From positions 124,001 to 188,000 of the forward strand of contig NZ_CAJXJS010000001.1 of NCBI RefSeq assembly GCF_913055165.1: DNA of 64,000 nt, in the 5' to 3' direction. The position numbers and the translations under genes are program-made. Positions within the stretch are counted from its first letter, which is position 1. Every line of letters begins with the position of its first letter. Origin of the DNA: an uncultured Devosia sp. (GTDB lineage Bacteria > Pseudomonadota > Alphaproteobacteria > Rhizobiales > Devosiaceae). The notes below the pieces were generated by a model. The model saw only the letters and a program-made list of their open reading frames with translations. It ran no database searches and had not been told where the DNA came from. Positions 10,156-19,047 of the stretch are shown in pieces.

Positions 10156-10899
10156 TCAGTTGCCCGGCTTTGTTTCGTTCCGCGGCCGTGGTGCCAGTCC
10201 ATGCATGAACAACTGCTCGAGATAACGCGCCGCGTCCTCGAACCGTCCCTCACCATTGCGGCCCTTGCCCAGCACGGCCCGCACCTGTACGTCGAAATCG
10301 GCATAATGCTGGGTGGTCGCCCAGATCGAGAAGATCAAGTGATAAGGATCTGTGCGCGCCAGCCGCCCCTGATCCATCCAGCTCAGGAGAATCTTGGCTT
10401 TCTCGTCCACCAGGTTCTTGAGATCGACCTCGATCATCTCGTGAATGCGCGGCGCCCCCTGCAGCATCTCATTGGCAAACAGCCGGCTTTCGCGCGGGAA
10501 GTCACGGGCCATTTCGAGCTTGCGCCGGATATAGGAACGGATTTCCGAGAAGGGGTCGCCATCTTCATCCATCTCCCTGAGCGGCGCCAGCCAGGTGTCG
10601 AGCAGGGCACCGATCAGCCGGCGGTGGATCTCTTCCTTTCGGGGAAAATAATAGAGCAGGTTCGGCTTGCTCATCCCCGCCACTTCCGCGATCTGGTCAA
10701 TCGTGGCGCCCCGGAAGCCATGCACTGAAAACACTTCCAGCGCCGCCTCGAGAATAATGTCCTGCTTTTCCTTCTGGATGCGGGTAAGGGGGCGCTGACG
10801 TGCCGGCGGATGGGTCGCGGCCGCTTTGGCATCGGCCTTGTGCTGGCGTCGGGCGGTGACCGGGAGCGGATCGGCACCCTTGAGTTTTTTTACGACCAT
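10156..10899 (-). CDS. rutR: TetR-family pyrimidine-catabolism repressor RutR
   Basis: A 247-residue regulator. After a basic N-terminal extension of about 45 residues it has a TetR helix-turn-helix (ATIDQIAEVAGMSKPNLLYYF) and a ligand domain that follows E. coli RutR closely, including DTWLAPL, IRRKLEMARDFPRESRLF, LKNLVDEKAKIL and HLIFSIWATTQHYADF. RutR binds uracil or thymine and then leaves DNA. It is divergent from the pyrimidine-degradation genes, with a RutR-like operator between them. The ATG at 10899 avoids an upstream reading frame that would run through the operator. Confidence 0.9.
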   Translation of the reverse strand: MVVKKLKGADPLPVTARRQHKADAKAAATHPPARQRPLTRIQKEKQDIILEAALEVFSVHGFRGATIDQIAEVAGMSKPNLLYYFPRKEEIHRRLIGALLDTWLAPLREMDEDGDPFSEIRSYIRRKLEMARDFPRESRLFANEMLQGAPRIHEMIEVDLKNLVDEKAKILLSWMDQGRLARTDPYHLIFSIWATTQHYADFDVQVRAVLGKGRNGEGRFEDAARYLEQLFMHGLAPRPRNETKPGN

Positions 10900-10934
10900 T
10901 TTCGCCTTGCGGGAATGTGTAGGGATGCTAACAT

Positions 10935-10950
10935 TTTTCCAACTGGTCAA
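10935..10950. promoter_or_regulatory. RutR operator-like palindrome
   Basis: TTTTCCA-AC-TGGTCAA. The right half is identical to the E. coli RutR half-site TGGTCAA and the left half matches TTGACCA at 5 of 7, with the same two-base spacer. It lies between rutR and the aminotransferase gene, where a shared repressor site for both directions is expected. Confidence 0.75.
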
Positions 10951-11024
10951 AATTTCAGGGGTTCGCGCGTCCGCGTCAAGACCCAAAACGAGACCAGGCC
11001 AGATTCAACGGGAGCGAGAATTTC

Positions 11025-12353
11025 GTGTCCACTTCGTCCAATGTTGCGCCGAACGATCTCAGCGCGTTCTGGATGCCCTTTACGGCAAACCGGCAGTTCA
11101 AGAAGGCCCCACGCATGTTCGTGGCCGCCAAGGACATGCATTATACCACCGCCGACGGCCGCCAGGTGCTTGATGGCACGGCGGGCCTGTGGTGTGTCAA
11201 TGCCGGGCATGCGCGCCCCAAAATCGTCGAGGCCATCGCCAAGCAGGCGGCTGAGCTCGATTATGCTCCCGCCTTCCAGATGGGTCATCCCAAGGCGTTC
11301 GAGCTGGCCAACCGCCTGGTCGATCTGGCACCGGACGGGCTCGACCACGTGCTGTTCACCAATTCAGGCTCGGAATCGGTGGAGACCGCGCTCAAGGTCG
11401 CGCTGGCCTATCACAAGGTAAAGGGCGAGGGCTCGCGCACCCGTCTGATCGGCCGGGAACGCGCCTATCACGGCGTCAATTTCGGCGGCATTTCGGTGGG
11501 CGGCATCGTCACCAATCGCAAGATGTTCGGCACGCTTCTGACTGGCGTCGACCACATGCCGCACACCCACAATCTCAAGCAGAACGCCTTTTCGCGCGGC
11601 CTTCCCGAGCATGGCGCCGATCTGGCCGATGAGCTGGAACGCATCGTCACTCTGCACGATGCCTCCACTATCGCCGCCGTCATCGTCGAGCCCGTGGCCG
11701 GTTCAACCGGCGTGCTCATCCCGCCGGCTGACTATCTGAAGCGCCTGCGCGCGATCACCAAAAAGCACGGCATTCTGCTCATCTTCGACGAAGTGATCAC
11801 CGGTTACGGCCGTCTCGGCACGCCCTTCGGTGCCGACTATTTCGGCGTCGTGCCCGACATCATGGTGACGGCCAAGGGGTTGACCAATGGCGTCATTCCC
11901 ATGGGCGCCGTCATGGTTTCGGCCGAGATCCACGACACCTTCATGCAGGGTCCGGAACACCTGATCGAGTTCTTCCACGGCTATACCTATTCGGGCAATC
12001 CGGTGGCCTCGGCGGCGGGCCTGGCCACGCTCGAAACCTATAAGGAGGAGGGCCTCCTCACCCGCGGCAAGGAACTGGGCAAGGTCTGGGAGGATGCGCT
12101 GCATTCCCTCAAGGGCCTGCCCCATGTCATCGACATCCGCAATATTGGTCTCGTCGGCGCCATTGAGCTCGAGCCGATTGCCGGCCAACCGACCAAGCGC
12201 GCTTTCTCGGCTTTCCTGAAAGCCTATGAGCAGGGCCTGCTCATCCGCACCACGGGCGATATCATTGCGCTGTCGCCACCGCTGATCATTTCAGAAAGCC
12301 AGATCGGCGAAATCGTCTCGACCCTGTCGGGCATTCTGAAAATCCTGGATTGA
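11025..12353 (+). CDS. beta-alanine/omega-amino-acid:pyruvate aminotransferase
   Basis: PLP-dependent class III transaminase, 442 residues, cytoplasmic. In this setting it would move the amino group of beta-alanine or beta-aminoisobutyrate (from uracil or thymine breakdown) to pyruvate, giving malonate or methylmalonate semialdehyde. The PLP lysine is Lys284 (TAKGLTNG); the PLP-ring Asp is in [13 protein letters not shown] and the phosphate site in [14 protein letters not shown]. The N-terminus ([15 protein letters not shown]) is characteristic of the beta-alanine:pyruvate group. It starts with GTG. It is first in the RutR-controlled operon, 15 bases ahead of mmsA. Confidence 0.9.
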   Translation: MSTSSNVAPNDLSAFWMPFTANRQFKKAPRMFVAAKDMHYTTADGRQVLDGTAGLWCVNAGHARPKIVEAIAKQAAELDYAPAFQMGHPKAFELANRLVDLAPDGLDHVLFTNSGSESVETALKVALAYHKVKGEGSRTRLIGRERAYHGVNFGGISVGGIVTNRKMFGTLLTGVDHMPHTHNLKQNAFSRGLPEHGADLADELERIVTLHDASTIAAVIVEPVAGSTGVLIPPADYLKRLRAITKKHGILLIFDEVITGYGRLGTPFGADYFGVVPDIMVTAKGLTNGVIPMGAVMVSAEIHDTFMQGPEHLIEFFHGYTYSGNPVASAAGLATLETYKEEGLLTRGKELGKVWEDALHSLKGLPHVIDIRNIGLVGAIELEPIAGQPTKRAFSAFLKAYEQGLLIRTTGDIIALSPPLIISESQIGEIVSTLSGILKILD

Positions 12354-12367
12354 GGAGGCAGGCCCTG

Positions 12368-13864
12368 ATGCAGATCATCGAGAATGCCGTCGCCGGCAAG
12401 CGCTATGTCTCCTCGTCCACCCGCCGGGTGCCGGTCTTCAATCCGGCCACGGGCGAGCAGAGCGCCGAACTGCCGCTGTCCACCCTGGATGAACTGAACG
12501 CGGCGGTTGAAAACGCGAGGCAAGCGCAGGTGGCCTGGGGCAATACGCCACCCATGAAGCGTGCCCGCGTCATGTTCAAGTTCAAGGCGCTGCTCGACCA
12601 ATATGCTGACGATCTGGCGCGCGAGATTTCCAAGGAACATGGCAAAGTGCATGACGATGCTTTGGGCGAAGTGGCCCGCGGCATCGACTGCGTCGATTTT
12701 GCCTGCGGCATCCCGCAGCTCCTCAAGGGCGAATTCTCCCGCAATGTCGGGCCCTCGATCGACAGCTATTCCGATCGCCAGCCGCTGGGCGTCGTGGCCG
12801 GCATTACCCCGTTCAACTTCCCGGCCATGGTGCCGATGTGGATGTATCCGGCCGCCATTGCCTGCGGCAACGCATTCATATTGAAGCCTTCCGAACGCGA
12901 CCCGAGTGCTTCAATGCTGGCCTGGAACCTCTTCATGGAAGCCGGGCTGCCCGAAGGCATTCTCAATATCGTCCATGGCGACAAGGAAATGGTCGATGGC
13001 ATTCTCGACCATCCCGATATCAAGGCCGTGTCCTTTGTCGGCTCCACCCCGATCGCCGAATATGTCTATCAGCGCGGCACCCAGGCCGGTAAGCGCATGC
13101 AGGCGCTGGGCGGCGCCAAGAACCACATGGTCATCATGCCCGATGCCGATCTCGACCAGGCCGCCGATGCGCTGATGGGCGCCGGCTATGGCTCGGCCGG
13201 CGAGCGCTGCATGGCCATTTCGGTCGCCGTGCCGGTGGGCAAGGACACAGCCGACGCGCTGGTCGCAAAGCTGAAACCCCGCGTTGAATCGCTGAAGATC
13301 GGCCCGGCCACCGACAAGGACGCCGAAATGGGTCCGGTGGTCACGAAAATGCACCGCGACAAGATTCTCGGCTACATCGACTCAGGCGTGGAGCAGGGCG
13401 CCAAGCTGGTCGTCGACGGCCGCGGCTTCAAGCTCCAGGGCTATGAAGAAGGCTATTATGTCGGCGGCACGCTCTTCGACAATGTCGAGCCGGACATGAA
13501 AATCTACAAGGAAGAGATTTTCGGGCCCGTCCTGTCGGTCGTCCGCCGCGACAGCTTCAAGGATGCGGTCGATCTCATCCATGGCCATGAATATGCCAAT
13601 GGCACGGCCATCTTTACCCGTGATGGCGATGCGGCACGCGAATTTGCTGACAAGATCGAAGTGGGCATGGTGGGCATCAATGTGCCGATCCCGGTGCCGG
13701 TGGCCTACCATTCCTTCGGCGGCTGGAAGCGCTCGCTTTTCGGTGATCATTCCATCTATGGGCCCGAAGGGATCCACTTTTATACCCGGCTCAAGACCGT
13801 CACCACCCGCTGGCCCGCCGGCATCAAGGGCGGCGCCGAATTCAGCTTTCCGAGCGTGAAGTAG
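12368..13864 (+). CDS. mmsA: CoA-acylating methylmalonate-semialdehyde dehydrogenase
   Basis: Oxidises malonate or methylmalonate semialdehyde to acetyl-CoA or propionyl-CoA with NAD and release of CO2. It is a 498-residue ALDH with catalytic Cys281 in [11 protein letters not shown] and the FxP(x)[10 protein letters not shown]-terminal stretch ([12 protein letters not shown]) that marks the MmsA family. The ATG at 12368 follows GAGGAGGC, which overlaps the aminotransferase stop, so the two are translationally close. It directly takes the product of the preceding transaminase. Confidence 0.95.
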   Translation: MQIIENAVAGKRYVSSSTRRVPVFNPATGEQSAELPLSTLDELNAAVENARQAQVAWGNTPPMKRARVMFKFKALLDQYADDLAREISKEHGKVHDDALGEVARGIDCVDFACGIPQLLKGEFSRNVGPSIDSYSDRQPLGVVAGITPFNFPAMVPMWMYPAAIACGNAFILKPSERDPSASMLAWNLFMEAGLPEGILNIVHGDKEMVDGILDHPDIKAVSFVGSTPIAEYVYQRGTQAGKRMQALGGAKNHMVIMPDADLDQAADALMGAGYGSAGERCMAISVAVPVGKDTADALVAKLKPRVESLKIGPATDKDAEMGPVVTKMHRDKILGYIDSGVEQGAKLVVDGRGFKLQGYEEGYYVGGTLFDNVEPDMKIYKEEIFGPVLSVVRRDSFKDAVDLIHGHEYANGTAIFTRDGDAAREFADKIEVGMVGINVPIPVPVAYHSFGGWKRSLFGDHSIYGPEGIHFYTRLKTVTTRWPAGIKGGAEFSFPSVK

Positions 13865-13968
13865 GTGGTCATGGTCAGCGCTACAAAGAAATCGCTGACC
13901 ACCCGCTCTCTCTCCGGCACGGAGAGGGAATATGGCGCCGATCCCCCATCCTTCCGGCCCTGCCGTTC

Positions 13969-13995
13969 GCCCCAGCGCGACGGCGGGGCTTTTTG
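13969..13995 (+). terminator. possible intra-operon terminator or attenuator
   Basis: GCCCC, an 11-base loop and GGGGC are followed by a run of five T. An 8-bp stem-loop (13873-13900, GGTCAGCG/CGCTGACC) lies shortly after the mmsA stop. These occupy the 158-base gap between mmsA and the amidohydrolase and could reduce read-through. The stem is short, so the call is tentative. Confidence 0.4.
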
Positions 13996-14022
13996 TTTCG
14001 ATCAGAACGACGAGTAAGCATC

Positions 14023-15273
14023 ATGACCTCTCCCGGCGAAAACCTTCGGATCAATGGCGACCGGCTCTGGGAGAGCCTGATGGAGATGGCCAAGATCGGG
14101 CCGGGCGTGGCCGGTGGCAATAACCGCCAGACCCTCACCAATGCCGACAAGGAAGGCCGTGAACTCTTCGCCAGATGGTGCGAGGAGGCGGGTCTGACGC
14201 TGGGCGTGGATGAAATGGGCACCATGTTTGCCCGCCGCGAGGGCGAGGACCCGAGCCTTGATCCGGTCTATGTTGGTTCTCATCTCGATACCCAGCCGAC
14301 CGGCGGCAAATATGACGGCGTGCTCGGCGTGCTGGGCGGGCTCGAGCTGGTCCGCACCCTTAACGATCTCGGCATCAAGACCAGGCGCCCCATCGTCGTC
14401 ACCAACTGGACCAATGAGGAAGGCACCCGCTTCGCCCCGGCCATGCTGGCCTCGGGCGTTTTTGCCGGCATGCACACCCAGGACTGGGCCTATGATCGTC
14501 TCGATGCCGAGGGCAAGCGCTTTGGCGACGAGCTTGAGCGCATTGGCTGGAAAGGTCCCGAAAAGGTTGGCGCGCGCAAGATCCACGCCATGTTCGAACT
14601 CCATATCGAACAGGGTCCGATCCTGGAGGCCGAGGGCAAGGATATCGGCGTCGTCACCCACGGGCAGGGCCTATGGTGGCTCGAGGTGACGCTCACCGGC
14701 AAGGAAGCCCATACCGGCTCGACCCCGATGAATATGCGCGTCAATGCCGGGCTCGGCATGGCACGGGTGACCGAGGCGGTGCACCGCATCGCCATGGCGC
14801 ATCAACCCAATGCCGTGGGCGCGATTGGCCAGGCCAATGTCTATCCCAACTCGCGCAACGTCATTCCGGGCAAGGCGGTGTTCACCATCGATATCCGCTC
14901 GCCCGAACTCGACAAGCTCACCTCGATGCGCGAGCAGATCGAAGCCGAAGCGGCAAAGATCGCTGAAGAGCTGGGCCTGGGTCTCAATATCGAGCCCACC
15001 GGTCATTTCGATCCCGTCACCTTCGACGAAAACTGCGTCAAGGCCGTCCGCGACGCTGCCGAACGGCTCGGTTACAGCCACCGCAACATCGTCTCGGGCG
15101 CCGGCCACGATGCCTGCTGGATCAACCGCGTCGCGCCGACCGCCATGGTCATGTGCCCCTGCGTCGATGGCCTGAGCCACAACGAGGCCGAAGACATCTC
15201 CAAGGAATGGGCCACCGCCGGCGCCGACGTGCTGTTCCACGCCGTGGTCGAGACCGCGGGGATTGTGGAGTGA
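14023..15273 (+). CDS. N-carbamoyl-beta-amino-acid amidohydrolase (M20 family)
   Basis: Zn- or Mn-dependent cytoplasmic hydrolase, 416 residues, of the AllC/HyuC/beta-ureidopropionase branch of peptidase family M20. It would release beta-alanine or beta-aminoisobutyrate, CO2 and ammonia from the N-carbamoyl product of dihydropyrimidinase. Metal residues are His88 (GSHLDT), Asp99 (KYDGVLG), Glu132-133 (NEEGTRF) and the HIEQGPILE and LSHNEAE motifs. AllC and L-carbamoylase share the fold; the neighbours decide for beta-ureidopropionase. The ATG at 14023 is chosen over a TTG at 13993. Confidence 0.88.
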   Translation: MTSPGENLRINGDRLWESLMEMAKIGPGVAGGNNRQTLTNADKEGRELFARWCEEAGLTLGVDEMGTMFARREGEDPSLDPVYVGSHLDTQPTGGKYDGVLGVLGGLELVRTLNDLGIKTRRPIVVTNWTNEEGTRFAPAMLASGVFAGMHTQDWAYDRLDAEGKRFGDELERIGWKGPEKVGARKIHAMFELHIEQGPILEAEGKDIGVVTHGQGLWWLEVTLTGKEAHTGSTPMNMRVNAGLGMARVTEAVHRIAMAHQPNAVGAIGQANVYPNSRNVIPGKAVFTIDIRSPELDKLTSMREQIEAEAAKIAEELGLGLNIEPTGHFDPVTFDENCVKAVRDAAERLGYSHRNIVSGAGHDACWINRVAPTAMVMCPCVDGLSHNEAEDISKEWATAGADVLFHAVVETAGIVE

Positions 15274-15302
15274 TGAAGCGGGCAGTTGATGTCGCGCAGC
15301 GA

Positions 15303-15353
15303 CACCTCTCCCTTTGGGGGAGAGGTCGGCCCGAAGGGGCGGGTGAGGGGGCC
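15303..15353. repeat. palindromic repeat, type A copy 1
   Basis: Starts CACCTCTCCC, ends GGTGAGGGGGCC, with two internal short palindromes. The reverse-oriented partner is at 15700-15758. Further copies lie at 17267-17317 and 17344-17393. This looks like a REP/BIME-type extragenic element. Confidence 0.85.
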
Positions 15354-15355
15354 TA

Positions 15356-15793
15356 ATGAGCACACTCAAGACCCGGTTTGCGGCGCAGGCCGCCAAGACC
15401 CTGCGATCCAATATGTCGGACGCAGAGCGAAAGCTTTGGCGCGTGCTGCGCAATCGGCAGTTTCGTGGGTTCAAATTCGTCCGACAGTTACCAGTCGGGC
15501 CCTACATTGCCGATTTTGCCTGTCGCGAAGCGGATCTGATCATCGAGATCGATGGCGGGCAACATGCACAGAACAAGCGCGACGCCGTTCGCACGACCGA
15601 ACTTGAAAGTTATGGTTTCGCTGTGATCCGCTTTTGGAACAGGGAAGTCCTGACTAATATCGATGGCGTCTTTGCCGTCCTATCCGAGCACATAGAAAAG
15701 GCCCCCTCACCCGGACTTCGCTTCGCGAAGCCCGACCTCTCCCCCGAAGGGAGAGGTGAAGAGCGGCCGGGGAAACAAGGGAACGCATCATGA
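15356..15793 (+). CDS. DUF559-domain protein (restriction-endonuclease-like fold)
   Basis: A 145-residue protein with the DUF559 core: MSDAERKLWRVLRNRQFRGF, then FVRQLPVGPYIADFAC, LIIEIDGGQHA and VIRFWNREVL. This is the PD-(D/E)xK-like arrangement found in Vsr-related proteins, so nuclease activity is possible but unproven. It has nothing obvious to do with pyrimidine breakdown, yet sits between two pathway genes; its stop overlaps the dihydropyrimidinase start. It is bracketed by inverted type A repeats, and its last 30 or so residues are encoded by the downstream copy, suggesting insertion of a repeat-flanked unit. Confidence 0.75.
   Translation: MSTLKTRFAAQAAKTLRSNMSDAERKLWRVLRNRQFRGFKFVRQLPVGPYIADFACREADLIIEIDGGQHAQNKRDAVRTTELESYGFAVIRFWNREVLTNIDGVFAVLSEHIEKAPSPGLRFAKPDLSPEGRGEERPGKQGNAS
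15700..15758. repeat. palindromic repeat, type A copy 2 (inside the DUF559 coding end)
   Basis: Starts GGCCCCCTCACCC and ends GGGAGAGGTG: the type A element in reverse orientation to the copy at 15303, with an extra internal palindrome CTTCGCTTCGCGAAG. It lies within the 3-prime coding part of the DUF559 gene. Confidence 0.85.
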
Positions 15794-17241
15794 GCACAGT
15801 CATCAAGAACGGCACCATCGTCACCGCCGATCTCAGCTACGAAGCCGATGTGAAGATCGAAGGCGATACGATCGTCGAGATCGGCAGGAACCTTTCGGGC
15901 GACGAGACCCTGGACGCCACTGGCTGCCTGATCATGCCGGGGGGCATCGACCCGCATACCCATCTCGAAATGCCCTTCATGGGCACTTACTCGGCCGATG
16001 ATTTCGAGAGCGGCACCCGCGCGGCGCTGGCTGGCGGCACCACCATGGTAGTCGATTTCTGCCTGCCCAATCCCGAGCAGAGCCTGCTCGAAGCGCTCCA
16101 GATGTGGGACAACAAATCCGGCAAGGCCTCGACGGATTATTCCTTCCACATGGCCATCACCTGGTGGGGCGAGCAGGTGTTCAATGAAATGGCCGAGGTG
16201 GTCGACAGAGGCATCACCTCGTTCAAGCACTTCATGGCCTATAAGGGTGCGCTCATGGTCAATGACGATGAGATGTTCGCCAGCTTCCAGCGTTGCGCCG
16301 CGCTCGGCGCCCTGCCGCTCGTCCATGCCGAGAATGGCGACGTCGTTGCCGCCATGACAGCCAAGCTGCTCGCCGAAGGCAATAACGGCCCCGAGGGCCA
16401 TGCCTATTCGCGCCCGCCGGAAGTCGAGGGCGAAGCCACCAACCGCGCCATCATGCTGGCCGACATGGCCGGGGTGCCGCTTTATGTCGTGCACACAAGC
16501 TGCGAACAGGCGCATGAAGCCATCCGCCGCGCCCGCCAAAAGGGCATGCGCGTCTATGGCGAGCCGCTGATCCAGCATCTGACGCTCGACGAGAGCGAAT
16601 ATTTCAACCCTGATTGGGACCATGCCGCCCGCCGCGTCATGTCGCCACCGTTCCGCAACAAGCAACACCAGGATTCGCTCTGGGCCGGGCTGCAGGCGGG
16701 TTCGCTCTCCTGCGTCGCGACGGACCATTGCGCCTTCACCACCGAGCAGAAGCGCTTCGGCGTCGGCAATTTCTCGAAAATCCCCAATGGCACGGGCGGC
16801 CTCGAAGATCGCCTGCCGGTACTCTGGACCGCCGGGGTCAATACCGGGCGCCTGACGCCGAACGAGTTCGTCGCCGTCACCTCGACCAATATCGCCAAGA
16901 TCCTCAACCTCTATCCCAAGAAGGGTGCGGTCATGGTCGGCGCCGATGCCGATCTCGTGGTCTGGGACCCCAAGCGGAGCAAGACCATTTCGGCCAAGTC
17001 CCAGCAATCGGTGATCGACTACAATGTGTTCGAAGGCTTCGAGGTGACGGGCCTGCCGCGCTTCGTTCTGAGCCGCGGCAAGGTCTCCATCGTCGAAAAC
17101 GAGGTCAAGGCCGAGCCGGGCCATGGCAAGTTCGTCGCCCGCGAGGCGAAAAACCCTGTGAACCGGGCGCTGAGCCAGTGGAAGGAAATCGTCGCCCCCC
17201 GCAAGGTGGAACGCAGCGGTATTCCGGCGACCGGGGTTTGA
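15790..17241 (+). CDS. hydA: dihydropyrimidinase (D-hydantoinase)
   Basis: Opens the ring of dihydrouracil or dihydrothymine to N-carbamoyl-beta-alanine or its methyl form; also acts on hydantoins. 483 residues of the amidohydrolase superfamily with a full binuclear metal set: His56 and His58 (DPHTH), carbamylated Lys152 (MAYKGAL), His179 (LVHAEN), His235 (VVHTS) and Asp312 (VATDHCAF). It starts four bases before the end of the DUF559 gene, so its translation may now depend on that frame. GGGGAAACAAGGGAA precedes the ATG. Confidence 0.95.
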   Translation: MSTVIKNGTIVTADLSYEADVKIEGDTIVEIGRNLSGDETLDATGCLIMPGGIDPHTHLEMPFMGTYSADDFESGTRAALAGGTTMVVDFCLPNPEQSLLEALQMWDNKSGKASTDYSFHMAITWWGEQVFNEMAEVVDRGITSFKHFMAYKGALMVNDDEMFASFQRCAALGALPLVHAENGDVVAAMTAKLLAEGNNGPEGHAYSRPPEVEGEATNRAIMLADMAGVPLYVVHTSCEQAHEAIRRARQKGMRVYGEPLIQHLTLDESEYFNPDWDHAARRVMSPPFRNKQHQDSLWAGLQAGSLSCVATDHCAFTTEQKRFGVGNFSKIPNGTGGLEDRLPVLWTAGVNTGRLTPNEFVAVTSTNIAKILNLYPKKGAVMVGADADLVVWDPKRSKTISAKSQQSVIDYNVFEGFEVTGLPRFVLSRGKVSIVENEVKAEPGHGKFVAREAKNPVNRALSQWKEIVAPRKVERSGIPATGV

Positions 17242-17266
17242 TGAGTTTGGTTTGGTTCGTGTTGAA

Positions 17267-17317
17267 GGCCCCCTCACCCGGCCCGGCGGGCCGACCTCTC
17301 CCCCAAAGGGAGAGGTG
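17267..17317. repeat. palindromic repeat, type A copy 3
   Basis: GGCCCCCTCACCC to AGAGGTG. It forms an inverted pair with 17344-17393 in the gap between the dihydropyrimidinase and transporter genes; the pair could fold into a long hairpin in the mRNA. Confidence 0.85.
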
Positions 17318-17343
17318 TCGCTACGCGACGTTGAAGCTGACAG

Positions 17344-17393
17344 CACCTCTCCCTGGGGGGAGAGGTCGCCGCGAAGCGGCGGGTGAGGGGGCC
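17344..17393. repeat. palindromic repeat, type A copy 4
   Basis: CACCTCTCCC to GGTGAGGGGGCC, close to copy 1 and opposite to copy 3. It ends six bases before the ATPase start, so the repeat may occupy its ribosome-binding region. Confidence 0.85.
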
Positions 17394-17398
17394 TCCCA

Positions 17399-18184
17399 AT
17401 GACTGTCGTCTCCGCCCAAAATCTCGGCCTGACCTTCCCCACCGGCGATGGCGATGTGGTTGCGCTCAGCGACGTCAACCTCACCATCGACAAGGGCGAT
17501 TTCGTCTCCTTCATTGGTCCCTCGGGCTGCGGCAAGACGACGTTTCTGCGCACCATTGCCGATCTTGAAAAGCCCACCTCGGGGACGCTCAGCGTCAACG
17601 GCATGAGCCCCGAAGAAGCGCGCAAGGCGCGGGCCTATGGCTATGTCTTTCAGGCGGCGGCGCTCTATCCGTGGCGGACCATTGAAAAGAATATCGCCCT
17701 GCCGCTCGAGATCATGGGACATTCTGCGGCCCAGCAGGCCGAGCGCATCCAGCGAACAATGGAGCTGGTCAATCTCTCGGGCTTTGAAAAGAAATATCCC
17801 TGGCAGCTTTCCGGCGGCATGCAGCAGCGCGCCTCCATCGCCCGCGCGCTGAGTTTTGATGCCGATCTTCTATTGATGGACGAGCCCTTCGGGGCGCTGG
17901 ACGAAATCGTCCGCGATCACCTCAATTCCGAGCTCTTGAAGCTCTGGGCCCGCACGGAAAAGACCATCTGCTTCGTCACCCATTCCATCCCGGAGGCGGT
18001 TTATCTTTCGACCAAGATCGTGGTCATGTCGCCGCGCCCCGGCCGGGTGACCGACATCATCGAGAGCACTCTGCCGCGCGAGCGCCCGCTCGATATCCGC
18101 GAGACCCCCGAATTTCTCGCCATCGCCGCCCGAGTGCGCGAAGGATTGCGGGCCGGGCATAGCTATGACGAGGATCACGTGTGA
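17399..18184 (+). CDS. ABC importer ATPase, SsuB/TauB/ThiZ-like
   Basis: Cytoplasmic ATPase of 261 residues for import of a pyrimidine-type compound (role inferred from context). Walker A GPSGCGKTT 40-48, Q-loop in VFQAAALYPWRT, signature LSGGMQQRAS from 137 and Walker B LLLMDEPFGALDE from 157. The VFQ...LYPW and FVTHSIPEAVYLS features are those of the nitrate/sulfonate/taurine/thiamine-precursor family, which pairs with NMT1/THI5-like binding proteins such as the one encoded downstream. Its stop overlaps the next gene's GTG start. Confidence 0.9.
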   Translation: MTVVSAQNLGLTFPTGDGDVVALSDVNLTIDKGDFVSFIGPSGCGKTTFLRTIADLEKPTSGTLSVNGMSPEEARKARAYGYVFQAAALYPWRTIEKNIALPLEIMGHSAAQQAERIQRTMELVNLSGFEKKYPWQLSGGMQQRASIARALSFDADLLLMDEPFGALDEIVRDHLNSELLKLWARTEKTICFVTHSIPEAVYLSTKIVVMSPRPGRVTDIIESTLPRERPLDIRETPEFLAIAARVREGLRAGHSYDEDHV

Positions 18185-19047
18185 ACCGCCTCCTCCCCGT
18201 CCTCACCATTCTCATCGCCATCGTCGCCTTCTGGTATGCCATGGCGATCCATATGAATGCGCCCTGGCAGAACCAGCTCAATGCCCGCGCGGACCTGGTC
18301 GATGTGCCGTTCACGGAGTTCGCCGCCCAGACCTGGGCGCAGGACAAGCCGGTGCTGCCCGCGCCGCATCAGGTGGTTGCCGAAATCTGGAATGCCACTG
18401 TCGGGCTGGAGATCACCTCGCGCCGCTCGCTGGCCTATCACGGCTGGATCACCCTTTCGGCAACGCTGCTCGGCTTTGCCTTTGGCACGGCGCTCGGCGT
18501 GCTGCTGGCCGTGGCCATCATCCATAATGACGCCTCGGACCGCTCGCTCATGCCCTGGATCATCGCCAGCCAGACCATTCCCATTCTCGCCATCGCGCCC
18601 ATGGTGGTGGTCGGCCTGGGCTCGGTGGGGTTGACCGGGCTGGTGCCCAAGGCGCTGATCTCGATGTATCTGAGCTTCTTCCCGGTGGTGGTCGGCATGG
18701 TCAAGGGGCTGCGCTCGCCCGAGGCCATCCAGCTTGATCTCATGCGCACCTATGATGCCAATGGCTGGCAGGTGTTCTGGAAATTGCGCTGGCCCGCCGC
18801 CATGCCCTTCCTCTTTGCCTCGATGAAAGTGGGCATTGCCATTTCGCTGATCGGTGCCGTCGTCGCCGAACTGTCCAATGCCTCGGGTGGAGGCTTGGGC
18901 GTGCGCCTCCTCACCGGCTCCTATAACGGCCAGACGGTGCAGATCTGGGCGGCCCTGTTCATCGCCGCGGGCCTCGCTGCTGTGCTGGTAGCGATTGTCG
19001 GCGCGGCTGAAAGATGGGTCAACACGCGCATGGGAGCACGGGCATGA
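18181..19047 (+). CDS. ABC importer permease (BPD_transp_1), first of two
   Basis: Inner-membrane permease, 288 residues, with about six helices and the EAA-type cytoplasmic loop near residues 193-215 (MRTYDANGWQVFWKLRWPA). An N-terminal helix is followed by a periplasmic stretch before the core. It starts with GTG within the end of the ATPase gene and ends overlapping the second permease by ATGA. Two non-identical permeases imply a heterodimeric channel. Confidence 0.88.
   Translation: MNRLLPVLTILIAIVAFWYAMAIHMNAPWQNQLNARADLVDVPFTEFAAQTWAQDKPVLPAPHQVVAEIWNATVGLEITSRRSLAYHGWITLSATLLGFAFGTALGVLLAVAIIHNDASDRSLMPWIIASQTIPILAIAPMVVVGLGSVGLTGLVPKALISMYLSFFPVVVGMVKGLRSPEAIQLDLMRTYDANGWQVFWKLRWPAAMPFLFASMKVGIAISLIGAVVAELSNASGGGLGVRLLTGSYNGQTVQIWAALFIAAGLAAVLVAIVGAAERWVNTRMGARA

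Noticed and set aside
15303-17393. Repeats considered as a CRISPR array
   Set aside because: Copies are palindromic, unevenly spaced, in both orientations and separated by genes; no cas genes.
15610-17625. 671-codon open frame on the minus strand
   Set aside because: Antisense to the dihydropyrimidinase and running through repeats; composition is that of a shadow frame.
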